Shown: positions 30,769 through 40,690, counted from the stretch's first letter. The stretch is DNA of 42,672 nucleotides from Endotrypanum monterogeii (GCA_000333855.2 CM007334.1:516884-559555), one strand, 5' to 3'. Program-made: numbers and translations. The notes: a model not told the origin generated them from the sequence alone.

Positions 30769-32817
30769 ATGGACAACGACGAGAGATACAAACTTCTCCG
30801 AGGCGTTGGGGAGGAGTGTATTCAGGAGAGTGAGCTGCGCAACTTGATAGAAAAAAAGTCAAATATTCGCTGCTACGATGGCTTTGAGCCCTCTGGACGC
30901 ATGCACATTGCCCAGGGCATCTTTAAGGCAGTTAATGTCAACAAGTGCACCGCAGCGGGGTGTGAGTTTGTCTTCTGGGTGGCGGACTGGTTTGCCCTCA
31001 TGAACGATAAAGTAGGCGGCGAACTCGATAAAATCCGCGTTGTTGGTCGCTATTTAATTGAGGTGTGGAAGGCGGCCGGCATGGACATGGAAAAGGTTGT
31101 ATTTCTATGGAGCAGCGAAGAGATCACGAGACATGCCGACACGTACTGGCGCATGGTCCTTGATATTGGGCGCCAGAACACTATTGCCCGCATCAAGAAG
31201 TGTTGCACCATCATGGGCAAAGCAGAGGGAACGCTGACGGCTGCTCAGGTACTGTACCCACTGATGCAGTGTGCTGACATTTTCTTTCTCAAGGCTGACA
31301 TTTGTCAGCTGGGTCTAGATCAGCGGAAGGTCAACATGCTTGCACGCGAGTACTGCGACTTGATTGGCCGTAAACTGAAACCTGTCATTCTATCGCATCA
31401 CATGCTGGCTGGTCTTAAGCAGGGTCAGGCAAAAATGAGCAAGAGTGACCCGGACAGTGCTATTTTCATGGAGGACAGCGAGGAGGATGTCGCGCGCAAG
31501 ATCGGACAGGCTTATTGTCCGCGTGTCAAGCAGTCCGCAAATGTCATCACAGATGAAGGGGCACCGGTCGCCACGGATGACCGCAACCCAATACTGGACT
31601 ATTTCCAGTGTGTTGTCTACGCCCGTTCTGATGCAGCAGTCGCTATCGACGGCACCACCTATACTACCTACGAGGACCTGGAGACGGCGTTCTTGAGCGA
31701 GAAAATCAGCGAAGATGCTCTGAAGGCATCTCTGATTGATGAGGTGAATACGCTTCTCTCACCGGTACGTGAGCACTTCACGTCGAATGCAGAGGCGCAC
31801 GAGCTGTTGGAGGCAGTCAAATCGTATCGTAAAGGTGGTGCAGCTCCCCCGCCGGCAGATATGGTGCTCCCTGCGGCAGCTGAAACACCACATGCGTGCA
31901 TGTGGATGCCGGCGCTGCTGAAGGTTCCTCTAAATGTTGCGGAGGGGATGATCAAGGCTTCCAAAGAATTCCTCGCAGCCCATCCAGAGGGCAGTGTAAC
32001 TCTGATGCTGCCAGACTGGTCAGCGGTGGCCAGTGATGAGATCACCGGCGTGGAGAAGGATATTTCAGCCGCGCTGCAGGTAAACTCTTCTCTGCTAAAG
32101 GCCTACGGGTTGCCGGAGTCGGTGAAGATACGCACAGAGGGCGAACTGATTCTCAGCCAACCCAACGATTTCTGGGTGAGTGTCATCGGTGTTGCTCGCA
32201 AGAACCGTTTGAGTCACATAGAGGAACTCTACGGAGGCGAGATGCGCAACGCTGGTCAGGTGGTGGCTCCCCTCATGCGCGTTGCTACTGCCTTAATGCT
32301 CTCTGTTTCTCACGTCATCTCTACCTCTTTGGATGGGAGGATTAACACGGTAGCCTGCGAGTTCACACAGGGACGCATCGAATGTGTGCAGACGGAGGAG
32401 GGAAGCCTGCCAGCGCTGCACCGCCCCGACGCTGCCCCGGTGGTGCCGAGTGCCGATGACATACTCTACTTGGATGACAACGACATGGACATTCGCCGCA
32501 AAATGAAACGAGCATACTCGGCACCAAACGAGGAGGCTAACCCGGTGATATCGGTTGCCCAGCACCTCATTGCGCAGCACGGATGTCTCCGTGTCGAGCG
32601 CTCTGAGGCGAACGGCGGTTGCGTGAGCTACAACAAACCAGATGCTCTCGTGGCAGACTGCGGCAGTGGTGCTCTCCACCCCGCAGACCTCAAGGCGGCC
32701 GTGTCACAGCTTCTACTGGATCGCTCGGCAGAATCGCGCGCACTGCTCAACGGCGATCTCAAGAAGACTGTTGCGATTATTCGTAATGCGGAGAAGAAAA
32801 TGGCTAAGAAAAAGTAA
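30769..32817 (+). CDS. TyrRS: Tyrosyl-tRNA synthetase, double-length pseudodimer
   Basis: Class I aminoacyl-tRNA synthetase charging tRNA-Tyr. 682 residues from ATG 30769 (MDNDERYKLL); the frame continues upstream but without a better start. The N-terminal half (about 1-350) holds the catalytic motifs: the HIGH-like HIAQG (46-50) within GFEPSGRMHIAQG, and KMSKS at 222-226. The C-terminal half (about 375-682) is a second synthetase-like copy (WMPALLKV, YGLPESVKI, WVSVIGVARKNRLSHIEEL, GGEMRNAGQVVAPLMR) without HIGH or KMSKS; it would pair with the first half and supply anticodon recognition. Such double-length TyrRS is known in trypanosomatids; the L. major enzyme has the same length and forms a pseudodimer with one active site. 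The second half is therefore a non-catalytic partner, not a decayed gene. Confidence 0.97.
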   Translation: MDNDERYKLLRGVGEECIQESELRNLIEKKSNIRCYDGFEPSGRMHIAQGIFKAVNVNKCTAAGCEFVFWVADWFALMNDKVGGELDKIRVVGRYLIEVWKAAGMDMEKVVFLWSSEEITRHADTYWRMVLDIGRQNTIARIKKCCTIMGKAEGTLTAAQVLYPLMQCADIFFLKADICQLGLDQRKVNMLAREYCDLIGRKLKPVILSHHMLAGLKQGQAKMSKSDPDSAIFMEDSEEDVARKIGQAYCPRVKQSANVITDEGAPVATDDRNPILDYFQCVVYARSDAAVAIDGTTYTTYEDLETAFLSEKISEDALKASLIDEVNTLLSPVREHFTSNAEAHELLEAVKSYRKGGAAPPPADMVLPAAAETPHACMWMPALLKVPLNVAEGMIKASKEFLAAHPEGSVTLMLPDWSAVASDEITGVEKDISAALQVNSSLLKAYGLPESVKIRTEGELILSQPNDFWVSVIGVARKNRLSHIEELYGGEMRNAGQVVAPLMRVATALMLSVSHVISTSLDGRINTVACEFTQGRIECVQTEEGSLPALHRPDAAPVVPSADDILYLDDNDMDIRRKMKRAYSAPNEEANPVISVAQHLIAQHGCLRVERSEANGGCVSYNKPDALVADCGSGALHPADLKAAVSQLLLDRSAESRALLNGDLKKTVAIIRNAEKKMAKKK

Positions 32818-33756
32818 GTAGGTTGAGGAAAGAAAAAAATTGGTGTGTGTATGGGTATGTGAAGTGTGTGTGCGTGTGCTGAACCATGTGCCGCGCTCTC
32901 TCCACTCGTACATACGGATGCCAGAGCTTCCCATTATCTTTATCCCTCTTTTTTATTGTTTTTGTTCTGTGACGTGTGGCTAACGGGACCCTCCTCCGAA
33001 AAAAAAAAATGATTTTCCTGGAAAGTGCAGTCCTAACCAACCATCACCAGGCCGTTGCTCAAGAGGGAAAAAGAGTGTGTATGCTTTCTGCAAAATCCTT
33101 CCACCTTGGAACACTGCGGCTTCAAAAGGCACTGCTATGGGTCAGAAGGGGCTCTGTTAATGTGCTGCGCGGCCCTCAGGAAAGCAAGCATTGAGCTGGG
33201 AACTAAAGACGACCGTTTTCACGTAAATATCTTCTCGCTTTCGATTCTCCAGAGAACAGCGTCAGCAGGTGAGGTTTCTGAGCGTGCAGACACAGGAGCG
33301 TGCTCTCAGACAACGCCAGATCATACATGCAACACCGATTCATGTAGTACAAATACGTTTGTATGGCTGACGCCTTGGACGAAGCAGTAGCTGATGGATA
33401 CAGTTGAAATACGAATCTTTAAGCCTCCATTGGGACATGTGTCTTGTGTTATGTATCGAGACTATTTCGTGTCCTCTACACTTGATGCATTCTTTCTCCC
33501 ACCTTGCGCTTCGCCATCACTCTTTCTTTTCTCTACCGTCTCTGTTACTACTGTGGTGTTTTCTTTCTCTGTGTGTGTGTGTGTGTGTGTACTCACGACT
33601 GAGTCGACAACGTCAAAGAAGAGTTCGCGGGGTTTATTCACCTACCCCTTCGTATTACAATCTATATCTGTGTACGACCTTCGTACTCACGAGATCGGAG
33701 TGGTGTGTACGGATCAGTGGGCATAAACGTGTGCGCGGTCGTGACTGCATTTAGCG
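32818..33756. other. Intergenic region after TyrRS
   Basis: About 0.9 kb: TyrRS 3' UTR, then a balanced segment (33040-33390) and a pyrimidine/TG-rich tract (33490-33595) that should provide the acceptor for the next gene. A 111-codon frame at 33055-33390 starts at TTG and has no recognisable features. Confidence 0.6.
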
Positions 33757-34983
33757 ATGGACACCCATCGCTCCTTTGGTGGGGTAGGTGTAGGTAGCGT
33801 GTCGTGCCCAGCAATGAGCGACAGCTCCCTCGTCGCAAGAAAAGCACGCCCTTCTACTTCGCCACAGCTGCCGCCTCTCACGCTGCCACAGGCTCCCGTG
33901 CAGTCGGTGCTATCCTCCACGTTGCCTCCCCGAAAACCGCGTACTGCAGCGGTGGAACGGAGGCAGAGGAAAACCGGGCGCATTTCCCGAGGCGGATCCT
34001 CCCGTCGTCCTGTCGACGAGGCCATGTTCTGCGCGCTCAGGATGGACCGCGAGGCGAACGTGTTGCTGCGGCTGAGGGGGTGTGGTCTAGAGACCCTCAT
34101 GGAGGAATTTCGGACGCTTTGCAGCAGCCTCAGCTTGCGAAACGTACGTGCAGAAGAGTTTACGTTCCTCTGCGCAGCTGTGCTTCGGTGCGACGTACAC
34201 CCGCGCGACTGTGAGGTGGTTTTTGCCTTTCTGCGAGCCGAGCGCACATCTGCTGGTGGCATTAGTGTCGGGCAGCTTCTTCATCGGCTGCGGACCCTTT
34301 TTGAGCCCCTGGAGGTACTCTGCGCGCTCCAGCTCAAATGCCTTCTGGAAACGCACCGGCTCGATCATTGCAATGTGTCGCTGCAAGAAATTGGGAAGGC
34401 GAAAGATGGGCTGTGCTCACTTATCACCGGCGACCAGATCAGTCGGGAAGTTGCTGAGCAGTGGGAGCTGGTGAAGAGAGAACTGCAGCGTCTGCATATA
34501 AACTTTGCAGTTCCTGTTCCGACGTTCCGTTTTCTTGTGCGCTGTTATGCCCCTGCGTTGTCTTCGGCGGTGCACACTCTCGGCTGGGATGGAAAAATTC
34601 AGCGTCTTTTCTGGCCAGAGGAAGACGGGGCGTCTAGCGATGGTTGGCTCTCAAAACCCTTTCGGGCGTTCAATGGTGGACGCCTTGAAACATGCACTAC
34701 AGAAGAACTTTGTAGTGAGGAGGGTGTGCAAGACAGGAGCACCGCGCTGCTCTCCGTGATAGCGAAGGTGTATCAGCGACGACTCAATGCGCGAGGTAAT
34801 GACCCGGCAGCAGCTGAGAAACATGGGTCCTCTGCGGGACCCCCACTTCGTGCATCCAACAGTGTCTCCACGTGGCGCTCGCGAAGCTCTCCAGCAGACC
34901 CAACTCATCCCCGTTTCACCGCTGATCTCTACGCCGTTTTTCCCACTTTTTCACCTCAAGCGGTCCCTAAAATGGCTGCTTGA
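33757..34983 (+). CDS. Conserved-looking protein of unknown function
   Basis: 408 residues from ATG 33757; an alternative ATG at 33814 (MSDSSLVARK) would give 389. An AG three bases before 33757 may favour the later start if it is used for splicing. I do not recognise the family. The first ~85 residues are basic and rich in Ser/Pro/Arg. Residues about 90-330 are balanced and mostly helical, with segments such as ANVLLRLRGCGLETLMEEF, CDVHPRDCEVVFAFLRAE and GGISVGQLLHRLRTLFEPLE, whose spacing recalls degenerate EF-hand-like helical pairs without calcium ligands. The C-terminal ~70 residues are Ser/Pro/Ala-rich and look disordered. No signal peptide or membrane segment is seen. Codon use and the clean stop next to a long UTR make it a real gene; any functional label would be a guess. 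Confidence 0.85.
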   Translation: MDTHRSFGGVGVGSVSCPAMSDSSLVARKARPSTSPQLPPLTLPQAPVQSVLSSTLPPRKPRTAAVERRQRKTGRISRGGSSRRPVDEAMFCALRMDREANVLLRLRGCGLETLMEEFRTLCSSLSLRNVRAEEFTFLCAAVLRCDVHPRDCEVVFAFLRAERTSAGGISVGQLLHRLRTLFEPLEVLCALQLKCLLETHRLDHCNVSLQEIGKAKDGLCSLITGDQISREVAEQWELVKRELQRLHINFAVPVPTFRFLVRCYAPALSSAVHTLGWDGKIQRLFWPEEDGASSDGWLSKPFRAFNGGRLETCTTEELCSEEGVQDRSTALLSVIAKVYQRRLNARGNDPAAAEKHGSSAGPPLRASNSVSTWRSRSSPADPTHPRFTADLYAVFPTFSPQAVPKMAA

Positions 34984-35326
34984 GGTGACAAATGACCGTG
35001 GGTGCAAAATGACTGTCTGCTGCCCAGGGAGAACACCGGATTTGAGGGTGGGTGGGTGGGATTAGAGTTGTGACTTAGCAATGCTCTTTTCATAGGGTAC
35101 ATAGCACTTTTCCGGCCCCTCCCTCTCTCCCGCCAGCACCAACACCGCCAACGCCACACGTTTCATTCGTGTAGCCGCGTTCTCCTTCAAGGTGTCGTCT
35201 GCTTCACTTTTGTGTCAACCACACGCCTTTTTAGGGGCGCTCGTTTGTGTCTTCTCATCCCGTTGCTGATGCGTCGCGTGATGCCGATGTCGATCTAAAT
35301 TTTAGTCTCGGATTCGCTCATACACT

Positions 35327-35356
35327 TGTTTCTGTTTCTGTTTCTGTTTCTGTTTC
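35327..35356. repeat. TGTTTC hexamer, five tandem copies
   Basis: Five perfect copies of TGTTTC followed by T9 and C-rich sequence. This makes a long pyrimidine-rich tract on the coding strand and could act as a splicing or polyadenylation signal between the 408-residue protein and p24. Confidence 0.9.
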
Positions 35357-35965
35357 TTTTTTTTTCCCCTCTCCTCGTCTAGCTTCACCTCATTCCACCT
35401 CCCACCTCTCTATGTCAATTCTCTAACAGATTCCACTTTAAAGCTGATCACTGAATCAGCGGATGTAGACACAAAAGAAAGACGGAACGGTAGCGAGCAT
35501 GACAGCCCGCAAGCGGTATCTTTCACCCCCCCGCCTACTTCATCTCTTCCCTCATTTTGCACATATCACAATTGTGTTTCGGGGCGTTTTTTTTTTAAAC
35601 AAAATGAATCATTTCCCTACGTGTACCATACTTCCTCTGTTGAGCAAACAAGTAAACGAAAAAGACGAGACAGCAAGGAGGCCGTAGGCAACACCCGAAC
35701 AGACCAGCTTCCTCCTTTTTTTTTGGGGGGGGGGAGGCAGTCGGGAGTGTGGACTAGTCGGCACAGACAGTTGCGCTCTGTTCGCAAGAAGACTCCCGCA
35801 CCTGGTTCAGATGAAAGCCTATAACAGATGATGAGTTCTGAATGTTCTTTTTCTTCAGCTAATAACTACTATCCCCAAGCATAGATACTTCTAGACGAAT
35901 ACACCGCCTTTCCTTTTCTTCTCAGCCCATCACAAACCCCAGGACTAGGCGTTGGTGTACTCAGA

Positions 35966-35996
35966 TTTTTTTTTTTTCTGTTTGGCTCTGTCGCAG
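35966..35996 (+). promoter_or_regulatory. Strong spliced-leader acceptor signal for p24
   Basis: A run of 12 T (35966-35977) followed by CTGTTTGGCTCTGTCGCAG, AG at 35995-35996. It is the clearest tract-plus-AG in the window, yet it lies only five bases before the ATG at 36002. If it is used, the native 5' UTR is five bases plus the spliced leader. Confidence 0.6.
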
Positions 35997-36001
35997 GAAA
36001 C

Positions 36002-36631
36002 ATGCGTCGCTTCGTGCTCACGTTGTTAGTGGCTTGCTGCACTTTAATGGCAGTGTTGCCCGCCACCGGACTTCACGTGAGACCCACTTTATCAGCCCTT
36101 ACCTTTGACGTTGGAAAAGAGGAGGTGTGCCTGTACTCCTTTGGGAGAGAGTTTTACGAGGGTGTGGCGATGCACTACCATGTTATGGAGGGTGGAAACG
36201 ACTTCGATGTCTTTATCCGCGATGTGGACGGCCACGTGGTGTATGCCTCCTACGCTGGCGAACATGGCGCCGAAGACCGCGTCTACTATACTACGCGTGC
36301 AAAGAAGGAACATGCGTATTGCATTGATAACCGCGACTACTCCGGTCATACAAAGATGATCAAAATGGAGGTTGGTCTGACCTCTCTCAAGCGGTGGAAG
36401 AACGTAATAGACCCACTCCGCAAACTCATGACGCGCACCGACGGGTTTGTGATGGGGATGCATGATGATCAGATTCTGCTGCGCTTAAAAGAGCAGGGTC
36501 TCCGGGAATGGGTGGAGAAGCTATTCACAATGTTGAAGGTACGATTAGTTGTCGAGGCATTAGCTGTGATTTTCATTGCATCGATCAATGCCCTCTGCAT
36601 CACTTACCTCTTCCGCCGTGCGTCAAAGTAA
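36002..36631 (+). CDS. p24/emp24 family cargo receptor (GOLD domain)
   Basis: 209 residues, typical for the family. A signal peptide covers about residues 1-23, and a GOLD domain about 24-120 with two cysteines (C43, C107) that would form the usual disulfide; it includes ECLY-like EVCLYSF, GGNDFDVFIRDVDG and HAYCIDN. A helical linker follows (about 130-175), then one membrane span (about 180-203) and a short basic cytosolic tail ending FRRASK. p24 proteins cycle between ER and Golgi in COPI/COPII vesicles and help load cargo, notably GPI-anchored proteins, which are abundant in trypanosomatids. The tail has an aromatic-plus-basic pattern near COP-binding tails but no exact KKxx. The subfamily (alpha, beta, gamma or delta) is not resolved. 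Start and stop are clear. Confidence 0.93.
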   Translation: MRRFVLTLLVACCTLMAVLPATGLHVRPTLSALTFDVGKEEVCLYSFGREFYEGVAMHYHVMEGGNDFDVFIRDVDGHVVYASYAGEHGAEDRVYYTTRAKKEHAYCIDNRDYSGHTKMIKMEVGLTSLKRWKNVIDPLRKLMTRTDGFVMGMHDDQILLRLKEQGLREWVEKLFTMLKVRLVVEALAVIFIASINALCITYLFRRASK

Positions 36632-37476
36632 AGCGTACTCAAGAGGCGAACGGAAAAGAGGGGAAGGAAATGTGCGGTGCTCGAGGGCCACGCTAGGGTG
36701 CATTTCCGGACACGATCTGTTGTTCTCTACCGAATCTTGCGACGGTCCAGCAGTGGGGCTGTGCGTGAAGAGTATCGGACAGCGCATATTCAAAAAGTGA
36801 AGAAGAAGTTTTGCGCACATGCACACGTCAAGTTGCATTAGGGTAATCACCCACATATTAGTATGTATGTGTGTATGTACCTCATGTATATCCGCATGCT
36901 TCATATTATGCCTCCTGAGCAAAAATATCTTTTGTGCGTCACGACAGATCCTCCCTTCACTATTATTCTTATTATTCTTTTTTTGAGTTTCCCTCCCCTT
37001 CCCCCGAAATGGCGCTGAATCAGAAGATGAGGCATCTACAGTAGAGAAACAGCACCAAATCATCGCCAGCAGATGCGCGACTCGTACTGAAGAATGGACC
37101 CCAGGCCACCAGACGGGAATACAGAAGCAGCGTGAATGCTCTGACATGTCTTTGCATCGTGCCCGCCTCTGTCGCACACCTTTTATCTAGTTCCACCTAG
37201 CGACGTACTCCTCCGCCGCATACCTTGTCGGCTTTCTCGATTTTTTTACCACTCGATTTCCAAAATTTCTCCAGGACGCCCCTTTGGCCGGATTTTTGCA
37301 GGCCGCCATGTTGTTGGCCCCTGTGATGAACACTTCAGTTTTTATCACCGTTTCCTGACACCCTTCTTTCCCTCCCTCAATCGCTCTCTCTCTCCAAAGA
37401 AAGTGCTTGCACCCTCTAGACACTCTCGATTACGTCAATAGTTCGCACATATTTATTTTGTTGGTATCTCACCAAT
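36632..37476. other. Intergenic region after p24
   Basis: About 0.85 kb with no microsatellite longer than a few units. It includes pyrimidine tracts at 36957-37005 and 37365-37400, the second likely serving the next gene. A 184-codon minus-strand frame (36623-37177) is open, but I see no motif or homopolymer-free conserved part to support it. Confidence 0.55.
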
Positions 37477-37923
37477 ATGTTCCGCCGTGTTACCTTACCG
37501 ATAGGAGCCCATGCGGCCCTGAGCGCGTTGAACATGGCAGCTCGCAGCTCCTCCCACAAGCCCACCACACATGACTGGTCACAGATCTTACCACAGCATA
37601 TGACAACCGAGGCACGCGCCGCCCTTCAGGAACAGAGTCACCGCACTGTTTCTGGAGTTGTACCTGGGAAGTTGTTTATGCGTCACTGGACTGTGGCGGA
37701 GCAATCAACCGTGTCTGTGGTGAATCGCGTCATCTCGGGCATAGTTGCGGTCTTCACAATGATTTGGGCAGCTGGATACGCCACACTAGGCTACAACGGC
37801 CACAACTCCGCACATGTAGCCGGGTGGTTTTTCCTCGCCTACTGGGTAGTGTTGCACACACACATGATGTGGCTGGTTCCCACACTTCTCGGTCTCGCTG
37901 TTCTGGAGCTCGTCTTCAATTAG
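37477..37923 (+). CDS. Small, probably mitochondrial membrane protein
   Basis: 148 residues from ATG 37477. The N-terminus (MFRRVTLPIGAHAALSAL, no acidic residue in the first ~30, rich in Arg, Ala and Ser) looks like a mitochondrial presequence. Residues 30-80 are hydrophilic. Two hydrophobic segments follow: about 82-103 (VISGIVAVFTMIWAAGYA) and 115-147 (GWFFLAYWVVLHTHMMWLVP and onward), ending in LVFN. Histidines lie within or beside the second segment (H127, H129). Small two-span inner-membrane subunits of respiratory complexes look like this, for example anchor subunits of trypanosomatid complex II, which diverge strongly; I cannot confirm that by motif. It is the last intact + strand gene here. 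Alternative: any other small inner-membrane protein. Confidence 0.8.
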   Translation: MFRRVTLPIGAHAALSALNMAARSSSHKPTTHDWSQILPQHMTTEARAALQEQSHRTVSGVVPGKLFMRHWTVAEQSTVSVVNRVISGIVAVFTMIWAAGYATLGYNGHNSAHVAGWFFLAYWVVLHTHMMWLVPTLLGLAVLELVFN

Positions 37924-39463
37924 TGCGATGCAGAAGAACAGACAAAATGGCTTTGCGGTTGTCCGTATCTGCACACTCTCCCGCGCCACTAAGTGTTTGT
38001 GTTCATTCGGGATAGTTGGAAGCTCAACGCTTTTCATTGGCCTTCCCTCAAGCTCCTCCTCTCTATTGTCAGTGAGTTGCACAAGTGGACTAGTGAGGCA
38101 CTAACAATAACAGCGGTCACGCGCTCATCTATTCTAGTTGACGATGTTGGTGGCAGTAGGACGCTAAGAAAACGATTGGGGTACTCGAAAAAAGAAAACG
38201 CGTGTGGTAGACATATCGGAGCCACGGTGATCATCTCGACGGCAAAAATTCTTCCATTCCCCATTCCTACTTTACCTTTTGTTTTTTTGTGTGTGTCGCC
38301 TTCCACACTCAGATCTCAGAAATTGACAGGCACGCGTTAGTGATTCCGTTTGGGACAAGCGTGTTCGTACTCCTCCAGTCAACCGTCAGACTTTGAGATC
38401 ACATACGTGTTGTATCTGTTTCTCCACGTTGCGTGTCTCTGTGTGTTATGCGGTTGCAGTCTCTTCTTTCTTTTCCTCTGTGCGTTGTGGGCTGTGAGGT
38501 GAGGTTCAGAGGCTGCTTGTCGCTCCGACTGCGGGCACACCTGTATCCAGCAGCACTGCATCATCGCGATCGAGGGTAGCCGAGGGGCTTGTGCGGCACC
38601 ACTAATGGGCGCCATGTCCGGACAACGGGAACAAATCTCTCGTGGCGACCTCTGTGGCTCTGTGAAGTGAGTTTGATAGGAACTGCGGTACGGCGACTGA
38701 CGGGGCTGAGGCGATTGATAAGGGACGGCTGGGGCGCGCCTTTCTTCGGGACCTGGAGAACCACGCAATGTGCCTGTGGCATACGGGGGTCCGCGCGTGG
38801 GGCTTTATGGATGTTTGTAGGGACTGATATGAACGGTAAAGAAAAAAAATATATATATATCGAGGGTGTTTCCCGCTACTTGGATGCTACGCCGCTGTCG
38901 CAGAGGGGTATGCGGTGGGCTATGTGCTGTAGGGTGAAGAATGAATCTGATGGATGTGTCTACTCGTCTGACTTCTAGTCGAAACTCGGTCACAATTTGG
39001 TGCCCTTTGCCGCGGCCCTTCGTATGTGTCCATCGGGCATGCGGAGCACACGGGATTTTACTCATTTGTTCTTGCCTTCAGACATGCGACGGGATTACCC
39101 CACACCTCTACGCTTGACTCATGTTTCACGCGTATACACTAGGTACAAGGCTGTTGTGCCCTGCCTCATTGCCGCGTCTGTCAGGCTAAAAAAAAAAAAA
39201 ATGTGTCGCTGCGGTTCTGGTAGTAGGTATTGTATGTGCACGGTGTGGTTTGGGGAATGAAAAAAAAATAATCCCGATCTCCTTTCTCCCTTTCTTTATA
39301 TTCTTTCATCTTGGTGAGTTTGTTGGCCCTACAAAGTGACTAGCAAAAAAAAAAAGAAAGAAATACATATTTCCACTCTTTCGCAGGATTACTTGATCTT
39401 CATGCCAATGTATATCCACGTCACGGTCGCTGTGGATCAGGAGTGACTCAGACAGGTGTGTCG
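37924..39463. other. Region between the last + gene and minus-strand remnants
   Basis: About 1.5 kb with Repeat B copy 2 (38531-38796), a few A- and T-runs and no intact frame. Because intact genes to the left are on + and the coding-like remnants to the right are on -, this is where a convergent strand switch, with termination of the + polycistronic unit, would be expected. Confidence 0.5.
38531..38796. repeat. Repeat B, copy 2
   Basis: 266 bp matching 30126-30390 in the same orientation. The two ends are sharp: both copies begin at GCGGG and end at GGGGGTCCGCGC. Flanking sequence is unrelated, and Repeat A is not next to this copy. Confidence 0.93.
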
Positions 39464-40690
39464 TCACTGACGCAAAGCAGAAAGATAGCCGTTTTTGTCC
39501 AACGTTTCTTCAACGATATCCACAAACTCAGTTGCAGGTGTGCCTTCTATGTTTGACCAAACCAATGTCGCTCGCGTGTCTCGTCGAGGTGTAGGAAGGA
39601 CTACATCGGGTACTCTCTTTGTCACAGTTACGATAAATCGCGTGCAGACGAATGCACCGAGTCCATGGAAAGGTCCAAACGGAGCGGATGACAACCATTT
39701 GCGCAAGAAAACAGTACATGGGTAGTTCGGGGTAAGAGCTACAGTGAGGCGAGATGAGTGGGCTTTCTAAGCTCTCACTTATGATGCTGAGATCTTTCTC
39801 ACCACTTCCGTAGAACTTGCCTGCGCCTCACTGCCGATAGATGAAGATGACTGTCAGAGCGGAAGTCATCGAAGAGCGCGTCAATACTCGCGTATTTTTC
39901 TAATGAATAAACGAGTGGCTTCGGTGTAGAGAGAAGTACACCAGAAAAATCAGACATGCAAAGAATACTCGTCTTTTGGTGGCTGCCGAGAAAGTGAGAG
40001 CCCCCCCCCTTCTTCAAAATAATAATAATTGTAATAATTAGGGTATTTTCGTCGCTCTTTATGGCCATAGTGCCTCGCATTGATCTCGTGTATGCACAAG
40101 CTTCATCGGCGTGCTGGGATTAGTGCTCTTCGAGGCAGACCGCGTGTGTCTATTTGTGTGGAGGGAGAAAGGAGGGGAGGAGGGATATAGTGCCCGGAGG
40201 GAGGAGGGGTCTATCACTCGAGCCACCCGAAGGGCAACGTGTGCTGAGGCATTTAACGGGGGCATCTGCGACAAAGGCTGTATGTATATCGGCATCAGTG
40301 TTGATCCTCTACGCCCCACATTCTCGAAAGAACTGTGTTGGAGAATCAGGCGCTGCTATCGTTTTTTTTTTTCTCTAGACTTCATGCGGTGGAATGCTTT
40401 TTTTGGGTCAATCCTCTTTCTGCGTTATTCCGAAAGAAGAAAGAGGATTGAGTGGGCTGGTGTGGTCGTCAGTCTCCCATAGACATTGGCTATCTCTGTA
40501 GTGTTTTTTTTTTTCTGCATGCAGACAGGTTTTGCTGCACTGAAGTGGAGTCTGCACAGCGCGGAGAACCACTGCACCGAGTCATTCACGGGTCGAAAGT
40601 ATGAAGCGGTGACAAGCAAAACGATCGGTGGGTACAGTCTGGCTTGAATAAGCGAGGGAAGAATAATAAAGCAGTTCGTCTCCTACCTGA
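39464..40690 (-). pseudogene. Decayed minus-strand coding fragments, 3' part
   Basis: Four coding-like minus-strand pieces in changing frames, read from right to left: about 40670-40510 (ARLYPPIVLLVTASYF, DSVQWFSALCRLHFSA), about 40300-40200 (MPIYIQPLSQMPPLNASAHV), about 40010-39800 (SILCMSDFSGVLLSTPK, YSLEKYASIDALFDDF) and 39706-39464 (RFIVTVTKRVPDVVLPTPRR, ATEFVDIVEETLDKNGYL), the last ending in a stop at 39464. Their composition is protein-like, unlike other non-genic frames here, and they are separated by homopolymers and stops. I read them as the 3' part of one degraded gene together with the fragment at 41672-42462. I do not recognise the family. This is inference from frame quality. 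Confidence 0.4.
40408..40451. repeat. Perfect 13-bp inverted repeat
   Basis: TCAATCCTCTTTC at 40408-40420 and its exact reverse complement GAAAGAGGATTGA at 40439-40451, with an 18-base loop. It lies inside the decayed minus-strand region, between two coding-like fragments. Confidence 0.85.

Larger units (their letters stand above)
34984..36001. other. Intergenic region before the p24 gene
   Basis: About 1 kb of UTR-like sequence with C/T tracts, a hexamer repeat, a G-run (35725-35734) and a T-rich acceptor at its right end. No gene seen. Confidence 0.6.

Noticed and set aside
33055..33390. 111-codon frame after TyrRS
   Set aside because: TTG start, no motif, and a location consistent with 3' UTR. 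Kept as non-coding, though composition alone does not exclude a small gene.
36623..37177. 184-codon minus-strand frame between p24 and the small membrane protein
   Set aside because: It overlaps the end of the p24 gene, starts at a doubtful codon, and contains low-complexity Asn/Lys and His/Thr stretches.
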